64,000 nucleotides of DNA from the NCBI RefSeq assembly GCF_023333595.1, contig NZ_JAIQZM010000016.1, forward strand, positions 62,001-126,000, in the 5' to 3' direction. Under the pieces are notes generated by a model. It was not told where the DNA came from. It searched no databases and saw only the letters and a list, made by a program, of their open reading frames with translations. Numbering within the stretch: the first letter of the stretch is position 1; every line of letters starts with the position of its first letter. The translations under genes were made by a program, and so were the position numbers. Positions 9,730 through 18,228 of the stretch are shown here, one piece after another. Origin of the DNA: Argonema galeatum A003/A1. GTDB lineage: Bacteria > Cyanobacteriota > Cyanobacteriia > Cyanobacteriales > Aerosakkonemataceae.

Positions 9730-9811
9730 GGTTAAATTTTTACCGCAGATGAAGACAGATAAACGCAGATAAACGCAGATAAGAACGATCGCAAGATTTT
9801 TTTAGGTAACC
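9730..9811. repeat. Interspersed repeat rich in ATCTGCG/CGCAGAT units
   Basis: Contains TTAAATTTTTACCGCAGATG, two copies of GATAAACGCA and TTTTTTTAGGTAACCGATGC. A near-identical copy lies in inverse orientation at 27249-27345 and a partial one at 14147-14220. It sits between the kinase and moeA 3' ends. Confidence 0.6.
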
Positions 9812-9816
9812 GATGC

Positions 9817-11076
9817 TTAAGAATATGATATAATTTGTAAAACTTGTACTATCTCTCCCGGTGCGATCGCTTTTATTCCTTCTGGCAAAACAGCTAAACC
9901 ATTAGTTTGTGCTAAATTAATTAAGTTGCCGGAACTATGACTACCACCAGCTAAATGAAATTCGTAGATGCCATCTACTAAATGTAACTTGCCCCAAAGA
10001 TATGTTTCCCGTTTGCCATCCGCTCGCAAATCTTGATATGTTCTCGCCTGCACAAACTTTGGTTCCCAAGACTGGGAAAGTCCAGAAAGTTTTCTGAGTG
10101 CAGGTTGAACAAAGCGCCAGAAAGTCACCAAAGATGATACTGGATTTCCCGGCAAACCGAAATATAGTACTGAGTGCTGAGTTGTGTTTGGTTTAAAAGT
10201 GGCGAAAGTTAGTGGTTTACCGGGTTTGATGGCGATCGCGCGAATGTGAATTTCAGCACCTAGCGATGCGAGGATTTCATCTACATAATCGTAATCGCCG
10301 ACTGAGACGCCGCCGGAAGAAATTACCATATCAGCAGATGCAATGGCATGAGATATGGCATTCTTGAGCGTCTCTGGTTCATCGGGAACAATACCCAGCA
10401 TTTGGGGTATGCCGCCGCTTTGCGCCACTAAAACTGCCAGAGCGTACTGATTCGAGTCTACAAGCTGACCGGGTTGCAGGGGCTCTTCGGGCCTCACCAG
10501 TTCGTCGCCAGTAGACAGAATTGCGACGCGAGGGCGACGGTAAACTGAAAGTTGGGTACACTGGGCAGATGCCAGCACGGCGATTTCCGTAGCACCGAGA
10601 GCAATTCCTACAGGTAATAGAGATGTTCCAGCTTTGTAGAAAGATCCCTGATGGCGCACAAATGCTTGGGGTTCAGGTGCTGAGAGGATGAAAACGCGAT
10701 CGCCTTCTCTGCGCGTCACCTCCTGCATCACCACCGTATCCGCACCAGCTGGCATCATAGCACCAGTCAATATCCGGGCAGCTTGTCCGGGTTCAATAGA
10801 ACGTTGCGGTTGATATCCAGCCGGTATTTCCTCTACAATTTCCAGTACATCTGGCTGTTCGGCACTACAACTAGGCACATCGGCATAACGGACAGCATAC
10901 CCATCCATAGCCGAATTGTCCCAGTGGGGAAAATCGAGTTGACTTGTCACGGGTGCGGCTAAAATGCGATCGGCCCCCGCCAATAAGTCTACAACCTCTA
11001 TATCCCGCTCTCGATCTAGCGGCTGCACCAAATCTAAAATAATTGCTTCTGCTTGTTTAACCGACAGCATCCCCAT
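9817..11076 (-). CDS. moeA: Molybdopterin molybdenumtransferase MoeA
   Basis: Inserts molybdate into adenylylated molybdopterin, the last step of molybdenum cofactor synthesis in the cytoplasm. The 419-residue length and motif order match MoeA: DNSAMDGYAVR near residue 55, the central domain with ILSTGDELV, SSGGVSVGDYDYVDE and KPGKPLTFA, then GLPGNPVSSLVTF, and a C-terminal beta domain. The start MGMLSVKQAEAIILD fits the family; a second ATG lies two codons later. No other cofactor genes are adjacent. It is convergent with the protein kinase gene, separated by two repeats. Confidence 0.93.
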   Translation of the reverse strand: MGMLSVKQAEAIILDLVQPLDRERDIEVVDLLAGADRILAAPVTSQLDFPHWDNSAMDGYAVRYADVPSCSAEQPDVLEIVEEIPAGYQPQRSIEPGQAARILTGAMMPAGADTVVMQEVTRREGDRVFILSAPEPQAFVRHQGSFYKAGTSLLPVGIALGATEIAVLASAQCTQLSVYRRPRVAILSTGDELVRPEEPLQPGQLVDSNQYALAVLVAQSGGIPQMLGIVPDEPETLKNAISHAIASADMVISSGGVSVGDYDYVDEILASLGAEIHIRAIAIKPGKPLTFATFKPNTTQHSVLYFGLPGNPVSSLVTFWRFVQPALRKLSGLSQSWEPKFVQARTYQDLRADGKRETYLWGKLHLVDGIYEFHLAGGSHSSGNLINLAQTNGLAVLPEGIKAIAPGEIVQVLQIISYS

Positions 11077-11256
11077 CTACCCAGCCTCAACTCTTTCTTA
11101 ATTTTTACTTTCCCCTTTTACCCTCTCGCCCGCTTTGGATTTTGGATTTTGCATATAAATCCTTAGTAATTCTAGACGAAATTTGCCACTTTGTTTACAA
11201 AAAGATATTAATATTATACTTAATTATCCAAAAATACGGAACGTCACCTAATCAAC

Positions 11257-12666
11257 ATGGCAACTGGATTATTTAACAAAAAATCAGTAGACATCTTAAT
11301 GCAAGAAGCATCGGTTGACAGCGATGAAGGATTGGCCCGATCGCTCAGTTTGACAAATTTGATCGCATTAGGTATTGGGGGAATTATTGGTGCTGGTATT
11401 TTTGTACTGACGGGACAGGCAGCAGCTAATTTTGCAGGGCCTGCGATCGCTTTATCATTTATACTAGCGGCTATTAGCTGTGCTATGAGCGGACTTTGTT
11501 ATGCCGAATTTGCCTCCATGATTCCCATAGCTGGCAGCGCCTACACTTATGCTTATGCTACTTTGGGAGAACTGATAGCCTGGATTATCGGCTGGGATTT
11601 AATTTTAGAGTATATTTTTTGCGGTGCTACTGTTGCCGTTGGTTGGTCGGGATATTTCGTCAGCTTGTGCAAAGATTTAGGGATAATAATTCCACCCGAA
11701 TTGGCCAATCCACCGCTAAATCTGCCAGCTATGTTTATACTTGCTTTGATGACGGCATTACAAGTTATCGGTTTGCGCCAATCAACAGCAGTTAATAATT
11801 TTATCGTCCTTGTCAAAACGGCTGTAATTTTAATATTTATATTTGCTGGAATAGCTTACATCAATCAACAAAATTGGTTGCCATTCATTCCCGAAAATAC
11901 AGGAGAGTTTGGCAGTTTCGGTTGGAGTGGCGTTTGGCGGGGTGCGGGGGTAGTTTTCTTCACCTACATTGGTTTTGATGCAGTTTCTTGTGCAGCGCAA
12001 GAAGCACGCAATCCCCAGCGAGATATGCCAATTGCGATTCTCGGTTCCTTGCTAATTGCCACCGTACTTTATATCGCTGTTGCGCTGGTGCTGACGGGAA
12101 TTGTGCCTTATCAACAATTGAATGTTCCCGATCCAATTGCTGTAGGAGTGAATGCGGTAGGCGAAGGATTGCGTTGGCTGAAACCGATCGTTAAAATAGG
12201 TGCGATCGCAGGTATGAGTTCCGTCATTGTTGTATTCCTTTTGGGACAATCTAGAGTTTTTTACGCAATGGCAAACGATGGACTACTTCCCCCTCAATTT
12301 GCAGCAATTCATCCCAAATTCCGCACACCTTATATTGCCATCATCGTGTCGGGAATTGTTGCTATGTTGTTGGCAGGATTGTTACCAATCGGCTTGTTAG
12401 GTGAGTTAGTTTCGATCGGCACTTTACTGGCATTTTTGATTGTTTGCATTTCCGTGCCTATTTTGCGTCGCAGCAGACCGGATTTGCCAAGACCTTTTAG
12501 GACACCGCTGGTTCCCTTAGTGCCTATTTTAGGTGCATTAATATCTGGCTTGCAAATGCTGTCACTACCACGGGATACTTGGTTGCGATTGATTTTGTGG
12601 TTGGCAGTTGGTTTGCTGATCTACTTTACTTACGGTCGCAAACATAGTAAACTTCTTCAAAACTGA
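11257..12666 (+). CDS. APC-family amino acid permease (cationic amino acid transporter type)
   Basis: A 469-residue integral membrane protein with about 12 hydrophobic helices. The first helix shows the APC signature [18 protein letters not shown], and [20 protein letters not shown] and [11 protein letters not shown] are typical of the CAT/YfnA branch, which moves amino acids with protons or sodium across the plasma membrane. The substrate cannot be assigned from sequence. It is divergent from moeA (180 bases between starts) and ends at a strong inverted repeat that probably terminates transcription. Confidence 0.87.
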   Translation: MATGLFNKKSVDILMQEASVDSDEGLARSLSLTNLIALGIGGIIGAGIFVLTGQAAANFAGPAIALSFILAAISCAMSGLCYAEFASMIPIAGSAYTYAYATLGELIAWIIGWDLILEYIFCGATVAVGWSGYFVSLCKDLGIIIPPELANPPLNLPAMFILALMTALQVIGLRQSTAVNNFIVLVKTAVILIFIFAGIAYINQQNWLPFIPENTGEFGSFGWSGVWRGAGVVFFTYIGFDAVSCAAQEARNPQRDMPIAILGSLLIATVLYIAVALVLTGIVPYQQLNVPDPIAVGVNAVGEGLRWLKPIVKIGAIAGMSSVIVVFLLGQSRVFYAMANDGLLPPQFAAIHPKFRTPYIAIIVSGIVAMLLAGLLPIGLLGELVSIGTLLAFLIVCISVPILRRSRPDLPRPFRTPLVPLVPILGALISGLQMLSLPRDTWLRLILWLAVGLLIYFTYGRKHSKLLQN

Positions 12667-12670
12667 ATCC

Positions 12671-12703
12671 AGAAACCCGGTTTTTTGGAAAAACCGGGTT
12701 TCT
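12671..12703. terminator. Probable bidirectional terminator made of an AGAAACCCGG repeat
   Basis: AGAAACCCGGTTTTTTGGAA begins a 33-base near-perfect hairpin ending in ACCGGGTTTCT. It lies between the stop codons of two convergent genes, overlaps the second by two bases, and has T/A runs typical of intrinsic terminators. The same palindrome family recurs at 25744-25778, 42411-42445 and 62345-62379. Confidence 0.65.
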
Positions 12704-13142
12704 ATATTCTTAAATAACTTGTCGTCGAATTCATGGGCAAAAGGATGAGTCTTTGATTTTTCAAATCGAGTTCAATTCCTAGTGCTTCTAGCGGAATTAC
12801 TCCGAGCAATGGATCTGCACCGATCGGCAATTCTACGCACTCAAAAGTTCCCTCTCTTCCGAGTAAAGAAATTTTGGCATCTTGAAAAATTCGCGCTTTT
12901 CCCAACCCGGTAGCAGTAATAATAACAACTTCTTTGAGTAGCGATAATCCCAACTGGGAAACTAGGTCTGCTGGTAAACACAAAGTAGTAGCGCCCGTAT
13001 CTACCAGAACGTTTTTCAGTGAGATCGATCGCACTTCCTGTGCTGAAATCTCACCCAGTTCAGCCCGACCTTCATCCAACCGATTTGTAACCACCAGAGT
13101 TGTAGTAATTTGACCCATCACATCACTGCTAGTGGATTGCAT
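12702..13142 (-). CDS. Retropepsin-like (clan AA) aspartic protease
   Basis: About 146 residues from ATG 13142; an upstream extension to 13265 would overlap the divergent LD-carboxypeptidase gene and is unlikely. The single catalytic motif LVDTGATTLCLPADLV (DTG) and the later LGVIPLEALGIELD segment match small bacterial retropepsin-like proteases, which work as dimers. The substrate is unknown. Many cyanobacteria have similar stand-alone genes annotated as clan AA aspartic protease. Its start is only 32 bases from the divergent LD-carboxypeptidase start, so the two promoters must overlap. Confidence 0.8.
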   Translation of the reverse strand: MQSTSSDVMGQITTTLVVTNRLDEGRAELGEISAQEVRSISLKNVLVDTGATTLCLPADLVSQLGLSLLKEVVIITATGLGKARIFQDAKISLLGREGTFECVELPIGADPLLGVIPLEALGIELDLKNQRLILLPMNSTTSYLRI

Positions 13143-13174
13143 AATTATACACCTTCCAGTATTATTTTTATTAT

Positions 13175-14128
13175 ATGAATTTCTGTCAATTACCACCACC
13201 ATTACAACCGGGCAATTTACTGCGAGTAATTGCTCCCAGCGGTGCCATAAAAGAATTTGAGGCATTTGAGAAAGGCGTGCAAATTTGGCGCGATCGCGGC
13301 TATCGTGTAGAAGTCAGCACCAGCATTAGCGATCGATCGGGCTATCTCGCCGGAACAGATGAAAATCGCCGTCGCCAACTTCAAGAAGCATGGATTGACC
13401 CCGAATGCAAGGGCATTCTTTGTGCCAGAGGCGGTTACGGTAGTACCAGATTGTTGGAAAATTGGATATGGCCTTTTGAGCAGAGGGGCAGAGGGGCAGA
13501 GGGGCAGAGGGGCAGAGGAGAATTCGCTATTACTAATACCAAATGGTTAGTAGGTTTTTCCGATGTGACTGCTTTGCTGTGGAGTCTTGGGAAAACAGGT
13601 ATTGCAGGCGTACATGGCCCTTTGCTGACAACTTTAGCAGCTGAACCGGATTGGTCAATTCAACGATTGTTTGACTTGGTGGAAGGACGATCGGTAGAAC
13701 CTTTGAAAGGGATAGGCTGGGGGGGTGGTAGAGTCAGCGGTATCCTGCTACCCGCAAATTTTACCGTAGCGACTCATTTGCTCAACACGCACATTCAACC
13801 CGACCTGGATGGCGTTATTCTGGCATTTGAGGATGTGACAGAATTTCCTTATCGGATCGATCGGGCCTTAACCCAGTGGCGAATGTGCGGTGCATTCCAG
13901 CACGTGAGAGGAATTGCGCTGGGACGATTTAGTCGTTGCGATGCAGCAGCACCCAGTTTCAGTGTAGAAGAAGTCTTGCGCGATCGCCTCTGCGACCTTG
14001 ATATTGCGATCGTATCAGACCTCCCCTTCGGTCACGATGGCCCCAACGCCGCCTTACCAGTGGGAATCCTAGCTCAATTAGACAGCGATCGAGGTATCCT
14101 TAGTTTTACGCGATCTACTGGAGTTTAG
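13175..14128 (+). CDS. LD-carboxypeptidase (muramoyltetrapeptide carboxypeptidase, S66)
   Basis: Removes the terminal D-alanine from murein tetrapeptides during peptidoglycan recycling. Family S66 features are VIAPSGAI at the N-terminus, GILCARGGYGSTRLLE holding the nucleophilic Ser, WLVGFSDVTALLW, GVHGPL, VILAFEDVTEFPYRIDRAL and ALPVG near the end. The length (317) is near the family's usual 290-310. The excess is a 14-15 residue low-complexity insert ([14 protein letters not shown]) at about residues 102-116, encoded by an 8-bp tandem repeat and lying just before the WLVGFSD strand. The frame is preserved, so the enzyme is probably still made. Confidence 0.9.
   Translation: MNFCQLPPPLQPGNLLRVIAPSGAIKEFEAFEKGVQIWRDRGYRVEVSTSISDRSGYLAGTDENRRRQLQEAWIDPECKGILCARGGYGSTRLLENWIWPFEQRGRGAEGQRGRGEFAITNTKWLVGFSDVTALLWSLGKTGIAGVHGPLLTTLAAEPDWSIQRLFDLVEGRSVEPLKGIGWGGGRVSGILLPANFTVATHLLNTHIQPDLDGVILAFEDVTEFPYRIDRALTQWRMCGAFQHVRGIALGRFSRCDAAAPSFSVEEVLRDRLCDLDIAIVSDLPFGHDGPNAALPVGILAQLDSDRGILSFTRSTGV
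13479..13521 (+). repeat. Octanucleotide tandem array inside a coding region
   Basis: About five copies of the unit GGGCAGAG in a row inside the LD-carboxypeptidase gene. The same array closes the window inside uvrC (63958-64000) and is read in the same frame there. Confidence 0.85.
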
Positions 14129-14146
14129 ACTCAGAAAAATCGCTCT

Positions 14147-14220
14147 CTTATCTGCGTTAATCTGTCTACCCTACGGGAAGGCTGCGCCTACATCTGCGAT
14201 AAAAATTTAACCCACGATGA
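14147..14220. repeat. Partial copy of the ATCTGCG interspersed repeat
   Basis: TTATCTGCGTTAATCTG and ACATCTGCGATAAAAATTTA match the ends of the repeats at 27249-27345 and (inverted) 9730-9811. The middle holds a short palindrome, CTACGGGAAGGCTGCG. Confidence 0.45.
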
Positions 14221-14224
14221 TAAC

Positions 14225-14316
14225 TATAGCAACCGCCAGGGCGGTTAGGACGTACTAAAACGCTAGAATCAATTCACAGAAAGCATTTCACTTTTGAATG
14301 AGTGACTTTTGCTATA
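14225..14316. repeat. Interspersed element, TATAGCAACCGCC family, copy 1
   Basis: Starts CTATAGCAACCGCCAGGGCG and continues TACTAAAACGCTAGAATCAA to TGAGTGACTTTTGCTATA. A nearly identical copy in reverse orientation lies at about 25625-25722, and a third relative with the same ends lies at 32147-32287. It ends 13 bases before the start of the next gene and may carry part of its leader. Confidence 0.65.
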
Positions 14317-14328
14317 CCATTCTCCTAA

Positions 14329-15324
14329 ATGACCAATCCCTTTACTGAATTCGATAGCCCCTGGAAAGATATCCTACAGCGCTATTTTGAGGAATTTATA
14401 TTATTCTTTTTCCCACAAGCTCATGAAGAAATCGATTGGACACGCACCCCTGAATTTCTGGACAAGGAACTGCAACAAGTGGTGCGGGATGCCGAATTAG
14501 GACGGCGACTGGTCGATAAACTGGTGAAGATTTATCTTAGAGGTGGTGAGGAAGCCTGGGTCTTAATCCATATAGAAGTCCAAAGTCAGGAAGAATCCGA
14601 CTTTGCCGAAAGGATGTTTACTTATCATTATCGCATCTACGATCGCTACAAGCGATCGGTAGCTTCTCTAGCCGTGCTGGGTGACGAGCGAAAAAACTGG
14701 CGACCAGAACGATTTGGCTATCAATTATTTGGATGCGAAATCGGATTCAGGTTTCCGGTGGTGAAGTTGCTTGACTACCAACAACAGTGGTCGGCGCTCT
14801 CGTCAAGCCGCAACCCCTTTGCTACCGTAGTAATGGCCCACTTGAAAGCTATTGAAACACGCGACAATAGAAATCAGCGTAAAGAATGGAAACTGGCTTT
14901 GACCAGACGGTTGTACGAACAAGGTTACGAACGGGAAGATGTCATCAATTTGTTCCAGTTTATAGATTGGGTAATGAGCCTCCCACAAGAATTAGAGCAA
15001 CAGTTTTGGCAGGAAGTCATTCATTTAGAAGAGGAAAGCCGTATGCCATACATCACGAGTGTTGAGAGAATCGGAATTCAAAAGGGTATTCAGCAGGGAA
15101 TTGAGCAGGAAAGGCAGCAAAGCCGACAGCAAGTTAGACAGATACTGCTAGAAAGCATTGAACTGGGGTTGGAGTTAAAATTTGGCAGTGAGGGATTAAG
15201 TTTATTGCCAGAAATTTCCCTTCTAGAAGATGTGGAGCAGTTGAGAGCAATTCAAGCGGGACTGAGAACGGTGAATACGGTGGAGGAGTTGCGTCGAATT
15301 TATCAGCCTACGACACAGGAGTAA
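14329..15324 (+). CDS. Rpn-like PD-(D/E)XK family protein with DUF4351 C-terminus
   Basis: A 331-residue member of the large cyanobacterial group related to recombination-promoting nucleases. The nuclease-like core shows WVLIHIEVQSQEE, the E-x-Q variant of the PD-(D/E)XK active site, at about residues 80-95, followed by ERMFTYHYRIYDRY. A Gln/Arg-rich linker (GIQQGIEQERQQSRQQ) precedes the C-terminal DUF4351-type segment SLLPEISLLEDVEQLRAI. Such genes are multicopy in filamentous cyanobacteria; whether they act in DNA mobility or repair is not settled. It is a single gene. Confidence 0.75.
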   Translation: MTNPFTEFDSPWKDILQRYFEEFILFFFPQAHEEIDWTRTPEFLDKELQQVVRDAELGRRLVDKLVKIYLRGGEEAWVLIHIEVQSQEESDFAERMFTYHYRIYDRYKRSVASLAVLGDERKNWRPERFGYQLFGCEIGFRFPVVKLLDYQQQWSALSSSRNPFATVVMAHLKAIETRDNRNQRKEWKLALTRRLYEQGYEREDVINLFQFIDWVMSLPQELEQQFWQEVIHLEEESRMPYITSVERIGIQKGIQQGIEQERQQSRQQVRQILLESIELGLELKFGSEGLSLLPEISLLEDVEQLRAIQAGLRTVNTVEELRRIYQPTTQE

Positions 15325-15474
15325 AGTTGGGCCAAGCGGGAAGCTGGGGTGAGATCGTATCTTCACCTCAGTAGTTTCATCTGGCAGACTGGACATTGAT
15401 GCACTAGGAACCGTAGCTGTATATAATCTGTCGAAACAGGAAGCAATTTTTCTTACCAGGTGAGGGGGCATTAG

Positions 15475-16677
15475 ATGATCGATCGTAAGTTTTTCCGTAG
15501 AATTGCTGCAAGTGTAGCGATCGCAGGTATGATGGCAATAGCGATCGGCGACATTGCTGGTGCAGCAGAACAACTGAATAATGGTGATAGCGTTGATGGG
15601 GTCATCCGTACTAACTCTCCCACCTTCCGCTTTAGAAACCAATCGAGAACAGGTTCTCCCATTCAGACATCAGCCGGTCAAGAATACATTTTTAACGCCC
15701 AGCAAGGCGACACGATACAAGTTTCCGTCGATGTTGAAGAAGGTAACCTTGCGCCAGTATTAGTTTTGATTTCATCACAAAACGAACGACAAGTTGCCTA
15801 CGACGATACAGGGAATTCACTGCGGTATCGAGTACCTGCTGCTGGAGAATACAGACTTCTAGTATTAGGTCAGAATAACACGCGAGGAAAATACACCCTT
15901 TCCGTTTCAGGAATTTCCAATGATTCAGTTGCCCAAAATCCATCTTCTGGAAGCACAGATCAAAGGCGACAACTTCTGGTAAATGACTTTGGATTGCGCG
16001 TGTTGGATAACTGTCCTCCCGCAACGGGTTCTTTAGTGATCGTATCCTTTCCTGAAGCTGCTCAAACTTATCGGTACTGCGCTAATGCTAACCGCGTTTA
16101 TCCAGCGGGAGAGTATACCTATGATGCTGTCAGTCGAGATCTAAAATCGGGAACGTCTGTAGCCCAAGGTTCTTCTTCTGGGACTAACGATTCAAGACGA
16201 CAAGCTTTACAAAATGACTTTGGATTGCGAGTGCTGGATAACTGTCCTCCCGCAACAGGTTCTTTGGTGGTCGTTTCCTTTCCCGAATCTACTCAAACTT
16301 ATAGGTACTGCGCCAATCCTAACCGCGCTTACCCAGCCGGAGAGTATAGCTATGATGCTGTCAGCGGCGATTTAAGACGAGGAACTTCTGTAGCTCAAGG
16401 ATCATCTTCTCAACTCAACGATCAACGGCGACAAATGCTCCAAGATGACTTTGGATTGAGAGTTTTGGATAATTGTCCGGCGGCTACAACTTCTTTAGTT
16501 GTGGTATCCTTTGCCGAAACGGGTCAAACTTACAGGTATTGCGCCAATCCTAACCGCAATTACCAAGCAGGAGAATACGTTTATAACACCAGCACCCGCG
16601 ACTTACAAGCTGCTACCCCTGGCAGAAACACTGAACGATGCGCTGTATCATTTGGTGGAGTTTGTGTAGTTAAGTAA
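15475..16677 (+). CDS. Exported protein with PPC-like domain and three Cys-containing modules
   Basis: A 400-residue protein. A signal peptide (MIDRKFFRRIAASVAIAGMM, cleavage probably after DIAGA) is followed by a prepeptidase-C-terminal-like beta domain at about residues 35-145 (YIFNAQQGDTIQVSV ... GEYRLLVLG). Then come three near-identical modules of about 77 residues, each with NDFGLRVLDNCPPATGSLV and YRYCANPNRxYPAGEY. Each module has two Cys that could form a disulfide in the periplasm. Linkers SVAQGSSS separate the modules. I do not recognise the module as a named enzyme; a binding role is only a guess. The DNA copies are clearly recent duplications. Confidence 0.75.
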   Translation: MIDRKFFRRIAASVAIAGMMAIAIGDIAGAAEQLNNGDSVDGVIRTNSPTFRFRNQSRTGSPIQTSAGQEYIFNAQQGDTIQVSVDVEEGNLAPVLVLISSQNERQVAYDDTGNSLRYRVPAAGEYRLLVLGQNNTRGKYTLSVSGISNDSVAQNPSSGSTDQRRQLLVNDFGLRVLDNCPPATGSLVIVSFPEAAQTYRYCANANRVYPAGEYTYDAVSRDLKSGTSVAQGSSSGTNDSRRQALQNDFGLRVLDNCPPATGSLVVVSFPESTQTYRYCANPNRAYPAGEYSYDAVSGDLRRGTSVAQGSSSQLNDQRRQMLQDDFGLRVLDNCPAATTSLVVVSFAETGQTYRYCANPNRNYQAGEYVYNTSTRDLQAATPGRNTERCAVSFGGVCVVK

Positions 16678-16717
16678 CTCAAGTTGCTAATCATTAAGAT
16701 TGAGGCTCTTTGTAGGT

Positions 16718-16742
16718 ACCTAGTTGCGCGGCGCAACTAGGT
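16718..16742. repeat. Short perfect palindrome near gene 3' ends
   Basis: ACCTAGTTGCGC and its exact inverse GCGCAACTAGGT around one G. It sits between two convergent genes, so it may terminate transcription from either side. It is related to the TAGTTGCGC repeat at 6614-6691. Confidence 0.5.
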
Positions 16743-16812
16743 TTCCATGTTAACGCACCCGACAAACTATCCAAATTAATTTGGTGGAGTGCTAGCCCCT
16801 CTTAACGGCACT

Positions 16813-17985
16813 CTAGTTGGCATCAATAAAATTCGCGATCGCGTCTTTTACTAAAGGCCCTTCAGTGTCTCTCGTATAATAAGTGTGGCCATTCTCGATG
16901 AAGGATTCTGTAGCTATTAGCAGCGAATCGATCGAATCAGCATTATCTATGTCTTCAGGTATGTGTTTACCTGTAAATCTGTTCTTTCGTTCATTTTCGG
17001 GTACTAATTCGCGAGTGTCTTTCCAAGTCTCACCAGCCTTGGGCTTATATCGATCGTTAAGTTCAAATTGCAGGCGCAAATAACGCTTAGAATCCGATCC
17101 TCCCATCAGTTGTTCGCAAATTCGGCTGTCAATCTCAGATTTAGGCTCCATAAAAATATCAACTATCTTCTCTGCCCAATTGGCAAGTCTCCAGCGCTTT
17201 ATTTCTTCGTATTTAATAGGATTGCCACTGCGACCCGTGCCAATAGAAAGGACAGAGATATCTTCAAATTTGAGATTCTCAAGGTTAAATTCCCTCTTGA
17301 TTTCTGGAGAAACCTCTTGTAATTGACTGACCTTCATTACTAAACTGAGCGCTGCGAGAGAGGGATTGTTTGCCGATACTCCCCCATCGATGTGCGGAAA
17401 TTCCCAATCGTCTCCAAATTCATTGTTTGCTATCAATTTATGAGGCGGAAAGTAAGTCGGAGCGGCGGAGGAGGAGATACATATCTCCGACAAAGGTATA
17501 TCGTCGAACCACCGAAGTCCAAGTTCGGGATGGCAATTTGTGAAAAACGTTGTATTGCGATAAAGTACGTCGTAGGCGAGAATCAATATTATTGGGCGTT
17601 TAACTTCGCCGATCGAAACCCGTCCCAATTCCCTTTCCAGAGCGTCCCGCAATCCCTCATTGGAATATTTCGGGCCTGATATAAGGTCAATCCCCTTTTG
17701 TATAATACTCAAAATTTCCAGCCTTTTATGGGGCGGAAAGATAGACTTTCCGTACTTTTGATACAAATTAATGAGTTTATCGCTGGTTTTTTCTATGGCA
17801 ACTCCTGCGGCTAAAATTGACCCCGTAGAAGTCCCTGCAACCATGTCAAAATATTCGTGTAAAGACTGGTTCTTGCGCTCCCGAAGCTGCCTTTCAACCT
17901 CTTTAAGTATTCGCGCCGAGATTACGCCACGAATACCGCCTCCATCGAAACTCAAAATCTTGAAGCGTCTAGGATTTTCCGACAT
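16813..17985 (-). CDS. Patatin-like phospholipase
   Basis: A 390-residue protein with the full patatin catalytic set: the oxyanion loop FDGGGIRGVIS at residues 12-23, the nucleophile motif GTSTGS near residue 50, and the dyad Asp in HIDGGVSANNPS near residue 200. It should hydrolyse acyl chains of membrane lipids. No signal peptide is seen, so it is likely cytoplasmic. Patatins of this size serve as effectors in CBASS defence when next to a cyclic-nucleotide synthase, but no such gene is adjacent, so a housekeeping lipase role is just as likely. It lies on the opposite strand to both neighbours. Confidence 0.88.
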   Translation of the reverse strand: MSENPRRFKILSFDGGGIRGVISARILKEVERQLRERKNQSLHEYFDMVAGTSTGSILAAGVAIEKTSDKLINLYQKYGKSIFPPHKRLEILSIIQKGIDLISGPKYSNEGLRDALERELGRVSIGEVKRPIILILAYDVLYRNTTFFTNCHPELGLRWFDDIPLSEICISSSAAPTYFPPHKLIANNEFGDDWEFPHIDGGVSANNPSLAALSLVMKVSQLQEVSPEIKREFNLENLKFEDISVLSIGTGRSGNPIKYEEIKRWRLANWAEKIVDIFMEPKSEIDSRICEQLMGGSDSKRYLRLQFELNDRYKPKAGETWKDTRELVPENERKNRFTGKHIPEDIDNADSIDSLLIATESFIENGHTYYTRDTEGPLVKDAIANFIDAN

Positions 17986-18228
17986 TTTCCAGAAATTATA
18001 ATTTTAATGATTTAAATTATCACACTGATAAAGCTAAGTCTTATTTCCTTCATAAAATTTTATTTTTCAACCTAAGTAGGACGAAGAAAGTAGATGGCTT
18101 TTGGCAGGTGAAGTGCGATCGCTTGCCATTGCTTTAGGGAAAATAGGTAGAAATTGGGGATGTTTAGGGCGATCGCAAAATGGTAAGCTAGCAAATGCAC
18201 TCAAAAACGGATTAGGAAAGAAGTTTGC

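Noticed and set aside
13143-13265. N-terminal extension of the aspartic protease
   Set aside because: It would overlap the divergent LD-carboxypeptidase start by 90 bases, and ATG 13142 gives the normal family size.
6697-17985. Nucleotidyltransferase plus patatin as a CBASS system
   Set aside because: The genes are 9 kb apart with unrelated genes between, and the nucleotidyltransferase resembles COG3541, not a CD-NTase.
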